Shown in pieces: positions 1 to 7,701 of a stretch of DNA of 64,000 bases. Both the position numbers and the translations under genes were made by a program. Every line of letters begins with the position of its first letter. The first letter of the stretch is position 1. This stretch comes from Litoreibacter albidus (lineage in GTDB: Bacteria; Pseudomonadota; Alphaproteobacteria; Rhodobacterales; Rhodobacteraceae). The stretch covers positions 62,001-126,000 of the forward strand of contig NZ_FNOI01000006.1 of assembly GCF_900107015.1 (NCBI RefSeq). Reading direction: 5' to 3'. The notes beneath the pieces are model-generated. The model had not been told where the DNA came from. It saw only the letters and a program-made list of their open reading frames with translations, and made no database searches.

Positions 1-49
1 GCAAAGGCGCGGGCAGTTCCGTCAGCGGCGTTGCCGTCAACACGCTCAT
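1..49 (-). CDS. N-terminal fragment of an unidentified gene, cut by the window edge
   Basis: Only 16 codons are visible, reading leftward from an ATG at 49 (MSVLTATPLTELPAPL). The start codon overlaps the TGA stop of the upstream CoA-transferase gene in an ATGA junction, so the two are probably translationally coupled and share a transcript. The fragment is too short to assign a family. An acyl-CoA or CoA-ester enzyme would fit beside a CaiB-type transferase, but that is only an inference from the neighbour. Confidence 0.6.
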   Translation of the reverse strand, partial: MSVLTATPLTELPAPL

Positions 50-1212
50 GCCACGACCCCGCTGTCATAGAGCTGCGCGATTTCCTGCTCCGGCGTGCCA
101 AGCTCCGCCAATATGTCACGGGTGTGCGCGCCAAGTTTCGGCGGGGCGCTACGCAACCCGCCGCCGCCCTGCGTCATGGTGAACGCGGGGCCGGGTAGGG
201 GTGTTTGCGGCGCGTTGGCGGTGGTCTGAAAATAACCGCGCGCGGCAAGTTGCGGGGTCTGCACCGCGTCTTTTAGGGTGTTCACCTGCGCCGCAGGCAG
301 GTCCGCCGCATGTAAAAGCACCACCCATTCCTCCGCAGGTTTCTGCGCGAAAACTGCCGCCAAGGCCGCTTTGGTCGCAGCAGGGATTGCCCAAACGTCA
401 GGCCAGTCGTGAATGCCGCCCAACCCCGCCACGTCATGCCCCAACCCCGCCAGCATCGCGGCCAGCTTCACGTATTGTTGCGGGCGAAATGCGCCAAGCA
501 TCAATTGCCCATCGCTGGTGTCATAGCAGGCGATGCCGGCTTCCTTGTCGCGCTGGGGCGCGTTGGGGTGCTGGGCGGCGGCGACTTCGGGGGCCATCAT
601 CTGCATGGCGACCTCCAGCATGGAGACGCTGATATGCGTGCCCTGACCCGTCTGCTGGCGCTGCACCAACGCCGAGGTCACCGCGAAGGCGGCGGCGTAG
701 CCTGTGGCGTAATCCACGAAGGACACCCCCGCCTTCTGCCCGCCGCACTGCGCCATGATACCGCTGGTGGCTTGGATCACGTTGTCATACGCGCCAATCT
801 CAGCCATCGGACCGCTGTCGCCAAAGCCAGTAATTGCGCAATGGATCAGAGACGGGTTCGCGGCTGCCAGATCGTCGTAGCCAAGGCCAAGCCGTGCCAG
901 CGCGCCTGTGGTGTAGTTCTCCACCAAAACGTCCGCGCGTTGCGCCATTTGCAAGAGCAGCGCACGGCCCTCCTGCGTGCGCAGGTCCAGCGCCATCGCG
1001 CGCTTGTTGCCGCCTTGCACTTGGTAGTTCAGCCCCAGCCCGTCCGCGTTGCCACCTTGGTCCGGTCCGCGGCCACGGGCGCAATCGGGCGCGCTCGGGT
1101 CTTCGATCTTGATGACATCCGCCCCCAGCAACGCCAGTTGATAGGTGCAAAACGGCCCCGCCAGAACGTGGGTCAGATCAAGTACCTTAATGTCATGTAG
1201 GGCGCCGGTCAT
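46..1212 (-). CDS. CaiB/BaiF family CoA-transferase (family III)
   Basis: A 388-residue protein of normal length for family III CoA-transferases, which move CoA between carboxylic acids through an aspartyl-CoA thioester. The N-terminus carries the family signature (LDLTHVLAGPFCTYQLALLGADVIKIE, seen in two halves at residues 11-37). Asp167 in FVDYATG is in the position of the catalytic aspartate. The gene diverges from the aminotransferase at 1288 across a short intergenic region holding a palindromic element. It is followed by an overlapping gene at the window edge. In this catabolic island it probably activates a carboxylic acid by CoA transfer; donor and acceptor cannot be read from sequence. 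Confidence 0.9.
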   Translation of the reverse strand: MTGALHDIKVLDLTHVLAGPFCTYQLALLGADVIKIEDPSAPDCARGRGPDQGGNADGLGLNYQVQGGNKRAMALDLRTQEGRALLLQMAQRADVLVENYTTGALARLGLGYDDLAAANPSLIHCAITGFGDSGPMAEIGAYDNVIQATSGIMAQCGGQKAGVSFVDYATGYAAAFAVTSALVQRQQTGQGTHISVSMLEVAMQMMAPEVAAAQHPNAPQRDKEAGIACYDTSDGQLMLGAFRPQQYVKLAAMLAGLGHDVAGLGGIHDWPDVWAIPAATKAALAAVFAQKPAEEWVVLLHAADLPAAQVNTLKDAVQTPQLAARGYFQTTANAPQTPLPGPAFTMTQGGGGLRSAPPKLGAHTRDILAELGTPEQEIAQLYDSGVVA

Positions 1213-1248
1213 TGCGATGTCAGGCCTTGCTGTTTTGATGTGCGTCTA

Positions 1249-1271
1249 ATATACAAAACATGTGTTTATAT
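1249..1271. promoter_or_regulatory. Putative IclR operator between the CoA-transferase and aminotransferase genes
   Basis: ATATACAAAAC (1249-1259) recurs exactly at 4376-4386 in front of the dioxygenase genes. Here it sits within an imperfect palindrome whose core is AAACA (1256-1260), TG, TGTTT (1263-1267). It lies in the divergent promoter region and could control both directions. Assignment to the IclR regulator encoded at 3550-4338 is an inference from motif sharing and proximity. Confidence 0.5.
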
Positions 1272-1287
1272 GCAAGACGGTATCCAC

Positions 1288-2619
1288 ATGAGCCATGTTT
1301 TCCACCGAAGCCTCACGTCCGACCTGCCCACCGTTGTGGGCGGGCGGGGGAACTACCTGATCGACGACAGCGGGCGCGCATACCTTGATGCCTGCGGCGG
1401 CGCGGCGGTTTCCTGCCTTGGGCATGATCATCCCAAGGTGCGCGAGGCCATCAAGGCGCAGGTCGACACGCTGGCCTTCGCGCACACCGGCGAATTCACC
1501 AACGCACCGGCGGAAGCGCTCGCCGATTTCATCATAGAGCGGATGCCCGACGGCACCGGCGACGGGCGCGTGATGTATCTGGGCAGCGGGTCGGAGGCGA
1601 TGGAGGCCGCGCTGAAGCTCGCACGGCAATACCATCTGGAGCGCGGTGACAGCGCCCGCACCAAGATCATCGCCCGCAAGCCAAGCTATCACGGCAACAC
1701 GCTGGGCGCGCTGGCCACGGGCGGCCACGCAGGGCGGCGCGCGCCTTTTGCGCCGTTGCTCATGGATGTGTCGCACATCGACGCGCCGTATCCCTACCGT
1801 CAGCGGGGCAGCGCGGAGTCCGAGGATGACTACGCCTTGCGGTTGGCCAACCTGCTTGAGGCAGAAATCCACGCGCAAGGGGCGGGCAACGTGATGGCCT
1901 TCGTGGCGGAGCCGGTGATCGGCGCGTCGCTTGGCACGCAGCCCGCACCCCAAGGCTACTTCGCGCGTATCCGCGAAATTTGCGACACGCACGGCGTGCT
2001 CTTCATCGCGGATGAGGTGATGTGCGGCATGGGGCGCACGGGGACGTTGTTCGCTTTGGAGCAAGAAGGTATCGCCGCAGACATCACCACCACGGCCAAG
2101 GGGTTGGGGGCTGGGTACCAGCCGATTGCGGCGGTGATCGCCGCGCAGAACGTTGTGACTGCGATTGCGGACGGCAGCGGGAAGCTTTGGAACGGCCACA
2201 CCTATATGTCCCACGCCATCGCGACAGCGGGGGCGCTGGCGGTGCAGCAGGTCATCGAGGGCGAAAACCTTCTGCAAAACGTGAAGGATCGCGGCACGCA
2301 GCTAGAGGCCGCATTGCGCCAGACGTTAGGCCATTATCCGCACGTCGGGGATATTCGCGGGCGCGGGTTGTTCTGGACGGTTGAGCTGGTGGCGAACAGG
2401 GAAACAAAGGCGACGTTCCCCGCAGGGAACCTCCTCGCGGGGCGGATTCAAGCCGACGCGAAAGCCCGTGGGTTAATGGTTTACGGGGCGCAGGGGTGCG
2501 TTGACGGCATCAACGGGGATCACGTCCTACTGGCCCCGTCTTATACCTCCAGCGCGGAGGAGATTGACCAGATCGTGACCCTTCTGGCTGACACTATTGA
2601 CGCGGTAACAGGGGGCTGA
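1288..2619 (+). CDS. Class III pyridoxal-phosphate aminotransferase
   Basis: A 443-residue omega-amino acid or ketone aminotransferase of PLP fold type I. Family landmarks are the N-terminal YLDACGGAAV motif, GSGSEAMEAALKLAR (PLP phosphate binding), FIADEVMCGMGRTG (Asp stacking on the cofactor) and TTAKGLGAGYQPIAA with the Schiff-base lysine. The ATG at 1288 (MSHVFHRS) is chosen because upstream in-frame starts (1240, 1270) fall within the palindromic operator-like element and extend past the conserved N-terminus. The BKACE gene follows after one base, so they form an operon. It may remove the amino group of a substrate whose keto product is then cleaved. The substrate is unknown. Confidence 0.88.
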   Translation: MSHVFHRSLTSDLPTVVGGRGNYLIDDSGRAYLDACGGAAVSCLGHDHPKVREAIKAQVDTLAFAHTGEFTNAPAEALADFIIERMPDGTGDGRVMYLGSGSEAMEAALKLARQYHLERGDSARTKIIARKPSYHGNTLGALATGGHAGRRAPFAPLLMDVSHIDAPYPYRQRGSAESEDDYALRLANLLEAEIHAQGAGNVMAFVAEPVIGASLGTQPAPQGYFARIREICDTHGVLFIADEVMCGMGRTGTLFALEQEGIAADITTTAKGLGAGYQPIAAVIAAQNVVTAIADGSGKLWNGHTYMSHAIATAGALAVQQVIEGENLLQNVKDRGTQLEAALRQTLGHYPHVGDIRGRGLFWTVELVANRETKATFPAGNLLAGRIQADAKARGLMVYGAQGCVDGINGDHVLLAPSYTSSAEEIDQIVTLLADTIDAVTGG

Positions 2620-2620
2620 C

Positions 2621-3505
2621 ATGGCACGCAAAACGATCCTGACGGCGGCGATCACGGGCAACCTGATGACGCCGGAGATAAGCCCGTATCTGCCTGTCAC
2701 CACAGAACAAATTGCCCGCCAAGCCTTGGACGCCGCAGCGGAGGGGGCCGCGATTGTGCATTTGCACGTGCGCGACCCTGAAACGGCAAAAGGCTCCATG
2801 CGGCTGGATTTCTACGAGGATCTGGTTGCGCGGATCAGGGCGGAGAATGACGACGTTCTGATCAACCTCACCACCGGCGAGGGCGGGCGGTTCGTGCCGT
2901 CGGACGATGACCCACAGCAGGCGGCGGAAGGCTCCACCCTATGTGCGCCAGAGACGCGAGTGGCCCATGTGGAGGCGTTACGCCCCGATATTTGCACACT
3001 CGATTTCAACACCATGTGGTCGGGGGCCGCGAGCGTCATCAACAGCCCGCGCAATCTGGAGATCATGGCCGAGCGCATCTACCGCGCGGGGGTGATGCCG
3101 GAGATCGAGCTCTTCGACAGCGGTGATTTACATATGGTTAAGGATTTCGTGGCGCGCGGGATCATCCAGACGCCGCTTATGGTGCAGATGGTGCTGGGCG
3201 TGCGGTTCGGGGCGGTCGCGAACCCTGCGACGATGGCCTATCTTGTCAGCCAGTTGCCGCAGGGCACGCAGTGGGCGGCGTTCGGCATTGGCCGCGCCGC
3301 GTTCCCGATGCTGGCGCAAGCGTGGCTTTTGGGCGGGCATGTGCGGATCGGGATGGAGGACACGGCGTATCTCGCCAAGGGCGAGCATTGCACGTCCAAC
3401 GCGCAATTGGTGTGTAAGGCGGCGCGTATGATCGACGACCTGGGGGGCGCACTTGCGACCCCTGACGAGGCGCGTGATCTGTTGGGGATCGCACACAAAG
3501 CATGA
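2621..3505 (+). CDS. BKACE/DUF849 beta-keto acid cleavage enzyme
   Basis: A 294-residue member of the family that includes 3-keto-5-aminohexanoate cleavage enzyme (Kce). Members condense a beta-keto acid with acetyl-CoA to give acetoacetate and a new acyl-CoA, using one zinc ion. The zinc-binding His47-x-His49 lies in AIVHLHVRD, and a C-terminal VRIGMEDTAYL holds the conserved Glu region. It begins one base after the aminotransferase stop, with a GGGGG ribosome-binding site inside the end of that gene. The family covers substrates such as 3-keto-5-aminohexanoate, beta-ketoadipate and dehydrocarnitine; which applies here is not decidable by eye. It converges on the IclR gene with a 44-base gap. 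Confidence 0.9.
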   Translation: MARKTILTAAITGNLMTPEISPYLPVTTEQIARQALDAAAEGAAIVHLHVRDPETAKGSMRLDFYEDLVARIRAENDDVLINLTTGEGGRFVPSDDDPQQAAEGSTLCAPETRVAHVEALRPDICTLDFNTMWSGAASVINSPRNLEIMAERIYRAGVMPEIELFDSGDLHMVKDFVARGIIQTPLMVQMVLGVRFGAVANPATMAYLVSQLPQGTQWAAFGIGRAAFPMLAQAWLLGGHVRIGMEDTAYLAKGEHCTSNAQLVCKAARMIDDLGGALATPDEARDLLGIAHKA

Positions 3506-3549
3506 CGCGGGGCGGCGACATATCGCGGCGCTTTAGAGCGGCGGGCGGC

Positions 3550-4338
3550 TCAGCCGGATTGGTAGCCGAGTTCCTGCGAGATGCGCTGCGCGGCGGCGGT
3601 GGCTTCGGGGATGTAGAAGCTGTCGAGCCGGTCAAAGTCAAAGCCCACATCCGGCCCCGAGAGGTTCACGCAAGCCACAATCGCGCCCGCGTTATTGCGC
3701 ACGGGCACCGCAACGCTGGAGCCGCCGGGTTCACGGAACCCTTGGGAGACGACGTAGCCGTCGGCGCGTGTTTGGGCCACGCGGGCCTGCAACTCCTGCG
3801 GGGTCATGGGGGTGTGTTCGGTGAAGCGCACGAAGTCCACCGTGTCGCAAAAGGCAGCCAGTTCCGCATCATCAAGCGCGCCCAGAAGGCACCAGCCGAT
3901 AGCCGACGCATAGGCCTGCGTGCGGGTGCCAGTGCGCATGTTCGACACGTAGCCCGTCCGCGCCTGATGGCTGACAAGGTAGAGGACGTCGTGCCCCTCC
4001 AACACGCTGAGGTGGGTGGAGACGCCGGTGGTGTCGCGCAGCTCCGCCAAATGCGGGCGGGCGATGGCGGTGATCGGCTGCTGGTTGAGATAGGCGAACC
4101 CAAGGTTCAAAACCCGCGCCCCAAGGGTGAAGGTGTTGGCTTGCTCGGCCTCCTTGATGAACTCCATCTGGCGCAGGGTGTAGACCAGCCGGAACGCGGA
4201 GGAGCGGCTCAATTCCATCGCCCGCGCGATGTCGCTGAGCGACATGGGGGCCTCAGACGCGCCAAGAATTTCCAGCACACGCAGGCCACGGTGCAATCCG
4301 GGGACAAAATAAACGTCGTGATTGGGCGATTTTGCCAT
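3550..4338 (-). CDS. IclR-family transcriptional regulator
   Basis: 262 residues with an N-terminal winged helix-turn-helix (about 12-72: PGLHRGLRVLEIL, then the MSLSDIARAMELSRSSAFRL recognition region, given in part) and a C-terminal IclR effector domain ending in FDRLDSFYIPEATAAAQRIS. Regulators of this family often control aromatic-acid catabolism and bind short palindromes near their own promoter. It is divergent from the dioxygenase genes, with a 20-base palindrome between them (4369-4388). It most likely controls the whole 1-5.7 kb island, since the same motif precedes the aminotransferase. The effector is unknown. Confidence 0.92.
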   Translation of the reverse strand: MAKSPNHDVYFVPGLHRGLRVLEILGASEAPMSLSDIARAMELSRSSAFRLVYTLRQMEFIKEAEQANTFTLGARVLNLGFAYLNQQPITAIARPHLAELRDTTGVSTHLSVLEGHDVLYLVSHQARTGYVSNMRTGTRTQAYASAIGWCLLGALDDAELAAFCDTVDFVRFTEHTPMTPQELQARVAQTRADGYVVSQGFREPGGSSVAVPVRNNAGAIVACVNLSGPDVGFDFDRLDSFYIPEATAAAQRISQELGYQSG

Positions 4339-4368
4339 CTGGAACCAACTTTATATCGCAATTTTGCA

Positions 4369-4388
4369 GCGTTTTATATACAAAACGC
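4369..4388. promoter_or_regulatory. Near-perfect 20-base palindrome, putative IclR operator
   Basis: GCGTTTTATATACAAAACGC has perfect 7-base arms (GCGTTTT/AAAACGC) and a single mismatched pair in the centre. It lies between the divergent IclR start (4338) and dioxygenase start (4413). A further TTTATAT occurs at 4350-4356, 23 bases from the same heptamer at 4373. The site could serve autoregulation and dioxygenase control. Confidence 0.6.
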
Positions 4389-4412
4389 ATAATTGACAAT
4401 GGAGGAAACGCA

Positions 4413-5012
4413 ATGTCGCCGGACGCCAAGAACGCATTGCCCGCAACCAACGAAGACACCTGCGGGCCCTATTTCCCCATCTACTTTCGCGAACCCGCGT
4501 TAGAGGATTTGACCCGCGTTGATGCGGGCGTCGTAGGGCAGGCCAGCGGCACCCCCATCGTCCTGCGCGGTCGGGTGCTGGACAGGCACGGGGATCTGGC
4601 GCACGGCGCGATCCTTGAGCTCTGGCAGGCCAACGCCAAGGGCGTCTACCGCACGCCCGCGCATGGCGACGACGCTGACATTGACCCGTGGTTTGACGGC
4701 TTTGGCAGGCTGCGCACGGCGAGCGGCGCATACGAGTTCCGCACCATCATGCCAGGGGCCGCGGCGGGACGTGCGCCCAATATTACGGTCACGATCTTCT
4801 CGGACGGGATCAGCCGGATCGTCACACAGCTGTTCTTTGAGGGGCAGGGTGCGAACGCCACTGATCCGGTGCTATTGGCGGTTGGCGATGATGCGCCAAG
4901 GCTGATTGCACGTCATGACGGCAGAACGGCGAACGGTGCGGAAGTGTACCTGTTTGATATCGTGATGGCCGGTGATGGCGAGACCCCGTTTTTTGATGAT
5001 CTGGAGAGCTGA
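4413..5012 (+). CDS. Intradiol ring-cleavage dioxygenase, alpha-subunit-like (PcaG family)
   Basis: 199 residues resembling the non-catalytic alpha subunit of protocatechuate 3,4-dioxygenase: GPYF near the N-terminus, LELWQANAKGVYRTP, and a C-terminal GDGETPFFDD resembling the GEGET-FFDF ending of PcaG. At the position of the beta-subunit iron histidines it reads RAPNITVTIF, with no HxH, as expected for an alpha subunit. The ATG at 4413 follows a strong GGAGG. The beta-like gene follows after three bases. Order is alpha then beta, the reverse of the usual pcaHG arrangement, and no pcaBCD genes are nearby, so the ring-cleavage substrate may not be protocatechuate. Confidence 0.85.
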   Translation: MSPDAKNALPATNEDTCGPYFPIYFREPALEDLTRVDAGVVGQASGTPIVLRGRVLDRHGDLAHGAILELWQANAKGVYRTPAHGDDADIDPWFDGFGRLRTASGAYEFRTIMPGAAAGRAPNITVTIFSDGISRIVTQLFFEGQGANATDPVLLAVGDDAPRLIARHDGRTANGAEVYLFDIVMAGDGETPFFDDLES

Positions 5013-5015
5013 GAC

Positions 5016-5684
5016 ATGAGCACCGAAGGCCGCATTTTGGGCATTGGCCCGACTGACAACACCTCTGACCAGCGCACCCCGCGTGAACGGCTGCGGCTGA
5101 TCCCTGCTGCCGCCCGCGAAAGCTTTGTGCCGGTGGTGCCTGCGCGGTTCCGCGCCAGCCCGCATGAATGGGACATGACCCGCACTGCCCCCGACAGGCC
5201 CCGCGCGCAGGGTGTGCCGATTGAGGTGACGGGCACCGTACGCACCCAAAGCGGTGCACCGGTGCGCCATGCGTTGCTGGAGGTGTGGAGTGCGAACCAC
5301 TTCGGCCGCTACCGCCACATTGAGGATCAATCCGGCCTAGAACTGGACGACAACCATCTGGGCATGGGGCGCGTGTTCACGGATGCGGACGGGGCGTATA
5401 GGTTTTGGGCCATCAGCCCCGGCGCCTATCTGGCGCGCCCTGACATTGGCCGTTGGCGGCCAAAGCACATTCACCTGTCGGTCAGTGGCGGGGCGTCGCG
5501 TTTGATCACCCAGATGTATTTTCCGGATGAGCCGAACAACGCGGCGGACCCGATGGCCATTTTGATGGGTGACGCGTTTTCGCGCAACGTGGGCAAGCCG
5601 CGCGACGTGGGCGGCGCGGATGTGGAGGAGGCCTATGATTTCGACATTGTGGTCGGTGGCCGTAACGCGACGTTCTTTGAGTAG
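5016..5684 (+). CDS. Intradiol ring-cleavage dioxygenase, catalytic beta-subunit-like (PcaH family)
   Basis: 222 residues with all non-heme Fe(III) ligands expected of a protocatechuate 3,4-dioxygenase beta subunit: Tyr99 in GRYRH, Tyr138 in SPGAYLA, and His151 and His153 in WRPKHIHLSV, with the conserved Arg148 beside them. The enzyme would cleave a catecholic ring between the two hydroxyls to a muconate derivative. It is cotranscribed with the alpha-like gene (three-base gap) and converges on the Hsp70 gene with a three-base gap. Substrate specificity cannot be deduced; protocatechuate, hydroxyquinol or a substituted catechol are all possible. Confidence 0.88.
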   Translation: MSTEGRILGIGPTDNTSDQRTPRERLRLIPAAARESFVPVVPARFRASPHEWDMTRTAPDRPRAQGVPIEVTGTVRTQSGAPVRHALLEVWSANHFGRYRHIEDQSGLELDDNHLGMGRVFTDADGAYRFWAISPGAYLARPDIGRWRPKHIHLSVSGGASRLITQMYFPDEPNNAADPMAILMGDAFSRNVGKPRDVGGADVEEAYDFDIVVGGRNATFFE

Positions 5685-5687
5685 TGC

Positions 5688-6938
5688 TTAGCGCCGCGCG
5701 GCGGCCAGCGCCAAGCCGTCGGTGACGGCGGTGAAGACCTCGGAGAAGGAATGCTCCGCCTTCGGGAATTGCGCTTTCATGGTGTCGGAGACCATCGACA
5801 TCAGGCTGGAGCCGCCGACGTAGATCACGCGCTGAACTTTTGATGTATCAATCTGGGCCATCCGCAAGGTTTCGCGCGCGCCTTCGCGCAGGGCTTGGGC
5901 GTGGACGTCCAGAATTTCGGCCATCACGTCGATGGGCAAGGTGGTGCTAAGCCCGCGCTCTATCTGGTCCAATGCGATGATGGAGTTCGCGTCGCCGGAG
6001 TTGGCCGCGATCTTTCCGCGCTCCACCGCGAAGGCCAGATCGTGGCCCAACTCATCCTCCAACACGGTTGCGAGGCGGTTCATCTTGTCCGGCTCGTAGG
6101 CCATACGCGCCATGTCTTCGACCATACGGCGGGTCTTGGCGGTGTAGAGGAAGGGGATTTTCTCCCATGTGGCAAGGTCGTTGTAGATGGCGACGGGCAC
6201 TGGCGTGGCCCCCGGACCGATGGCTTTGCGCAGCTCGGTGCCCTTGCCGAGCAGTGGCATCACACGGTTGAAATTGATCGAGCGGTCGAAGTCGGTTCCA
6301 CCAATCCGCACGCCGTGATTGGCCAGAATGGTGACGCCGTCGCTGCCGGATTTGAACAGCGAGAAATCCGACGTCCCGCCGCCGATGTCGACGATCAGGC
6401 CGACTTCGCCGGACTGCTCCAACGCGCCGCTGGCGATGGCTGCGGCTTCCGGCTCGGGGAGGAAATCCACCTCCTTAAAGCCCGCCGCCATGTAGCAGGC
6501 GCGCAAATCGTTCTCGGCCTCAAGTTCGCGCGGGTCGTCGGCGCCGTGAAACACCACCGGACGGCCAGAGATCACGCGGTCGAATGTCAGGCCGGTTTCG
6601 GCCTCCGCGCTGGTTTTGATCCGGTTCAGGAAGCGGGCGATGATATCGACGAAGGTCACACGCTCGTTCAGGATTTGGCGGTTCTCGTGCATCAGGCTGG
6701 AGCCAAGCACGCGCTTGAGCGCGCGCATGAAGCGCCCGTCCTCGCCGTTGAGCAACGCGGCGTTGGCGGGTTCCCCGATCAGCGTTTGGCGGGTGTCGAA
6801 GTCGAAAAAGAACGTGGTGGGCAGGGTTGTCTGACCGGGGGCGACTTCGATCAGATGGGGCTTGCCGTCGCGCAGATACCCAGCAGCGGAGTTCGAGGTG
6901 CCGAAGTCTATGCCCAATGTGTGCATCTGTTTGGTCAT
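5688..6938 (-). CDS. Hsp70-family protein, YegD-like
   Basis: 416 residues covering the actin/Hsp70 ATPase fold and little else. It has phosphate-1 loop LGIDFGTSNSAAG at the start, phosphate-2 loop LIVDIGGGTSDFSLF, and the adenosine motif VIYVGGSSLMSMV near the C-terminus. There is no full substrate-binding domain or EEVD tail, matching the short YegD branch rather than DnaK. The ATG at 6938 (MTKQMHTLGIDF) is preferred because the longer reading adds 50 Arg/Pro-rich residues unlike the family. It stands alone on the minus strand, between the dioxygenase and NUDIX genes. The cellular role of YegD-type proteins is poorly defined. Confidence 0.85.
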   Translation of the reverse strand: MTKQMHTLGIDFGTSNSAAGYLRDGKPHLIEVAPGQTTLPTTFFFDFDTRQTLIGEPANAALLNGEDGRFMRALKRVLGSSLMHENRQILNERVTFVDIIARFLNRIKTSAEAETGLTFDRVISGRPVVFHGADDPRELEAENDLRACYMAAGFKEVDFLPEPEAAAIASGALEQSGEVGLIVDIGGGTSDFSLFKSGSDGVTILANHGVRIGGTDFDRSINFNRVMPLLGKGTELRKAIGPGATPVPVAIYNDLATWEKIPFLYTAKTRRMVEDMARMAYEPDKMNRLATVLEDELGHDLAFAVERGKIAANSGDANSIIALDQIERGLSTTLPIDVMAEILDVHAQALREGARETLRMAQIDTSKVQRVIYVGGSSLMSMVSDTMKAQFPKAEHSFSEVFTAVTDGLALAAARR

Positions 6939-7150
6939 CGCGCGGCCCCGTTCCAAGTCCTGTGCGGGGCGCTGTACGGCCCCTCGAATGAAAGCGGGGT
7001 CTTTAGGGGCAGCGGGGGGCGTCGTCAAGCGGCGGGTGCTGGCGTGATCGCGCAGAGTTGAAGGTGGCAAACGAGGGTGAAGTTGCAATTTCCCTGCGTA
7101 ATGACTATGTTAGCGATAAGAATAAAAAGAATAGTCTGAGCGGTTTCACC

Positions 7151-7609
7151 ATGCCACATTTTTTGCGTCAGTTTTGGGACAGTTTCCTGTCTCCCATGCT
7201 GCAGCGCCCAAAACGCTTTCAAGTGGCGGCCCTGTGCTACCGCGAAAGCGATGACGGGCGGCAGGTTTTGTTGGTGACAAGCCGTGGCACCGGACGCTGG
7301 ATTATCCCCAAAGGTTGGCCGATCCGCGGGCTAAGCTCCGCACAGGCGGCAAAGCAGGAAGCGTGGGAAGAAGCCGGCGTGTCCAAGGGCAGCATGGCGG
7401 ATACCTCCATCGGGACGTACACCTACGACAAGACGCTACGCAACGGGTTGCCCGTGCCGGTCGAGGCGCATGTGTATCCGTTCGAGGTGAAAAACCTGAA
7501 GAAGGACTTCCCCGAAGCCAGCGAACGCGAGCGTAAATGGGTGAGCCCATCCGATGCGGCGGGGCTTGTCCAAGAGCAAGAGTTGAAGTCGATCCTGCGC
7601 GATTGGTGA
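7151..7609 (+). CDS. NUDIX hydrolase
   Basis: 152 residues with a NUDIX fold; the box spans GWPIRGLSSAQAAKQEAWEEAGV (positions quoted in part). Relative to GX5EX7REUXEEXGU it keeps the E-x-x-E-E-x-G core that binds the metal, but has Leu where the first Glu is expected and Gln in place of Arg. TGRWIIPKGWP just before it resembles the diphosphoinositol/diadenosine polyphosphate subgroup. The start at 7151 (MPHFLRQFW) is the first ATG ahead of the conserved core, but its ribosome-binding site is weak, so the start is uncertain. The substrate is probably a nucleoside or inositol polyphosphate. Confidence 0.82.
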   Translation: MPHFLRQFWDSFLSPMLQRPKRFQVAALCYRESDDGRQVLLVTSRGTGRWIIPKGWPIRGLSSAQAAKQEAWEEAGVSKGSMADTSIGTYTYDKTLRNGLPVPVEAHVYPFEVKNLKKDFPEASERERKWVSPSDAAGLVQEQELKSILRDW

Positions 7610-7675
7610 CAAATTTACCCCAAGTGCGGGTGACGTAACCGTACAGTTGATTTTAGCTGCCGCTTAGGCGACTAC

Positions 7676-7695
7676 TCCCCCCACATTTCGGGGGA
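7676..7695 (+). promoter_or_regulatory. Hairpin sequestering the ribosome-binding site of the phosphate transporter gene
   Basis: TCCCCC (7676-7681) can pair with GGGGGA (7690-7695) across an eight-base loop. The right arm is the only Shine-Dalgarno-like sequence ahead of the ATG at 7702. Six consecutive pairs, five of them G-C, would hide it in the mRNA. Whether this has a regulatory purpose or is a chance pyrimidine run cannot be judged from one genome. Confidence 0.4.
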
Positions 7696-7701
7696 CGACT
7701 C

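Noticed and set aside
3502-4392. 296-codon rightward open frame across the IclR gene
   Set aside because: It lies antisense to a clear IclR gene and its translation (His/Arg/Gly-rich) has no family features; typical of antisense frames in GC-rich DNA.
7610-7701. Pho box upstream of the phosphate transporter
   Set aside because: No pair of CTGTCAT-like repeats at the right spacing was found.
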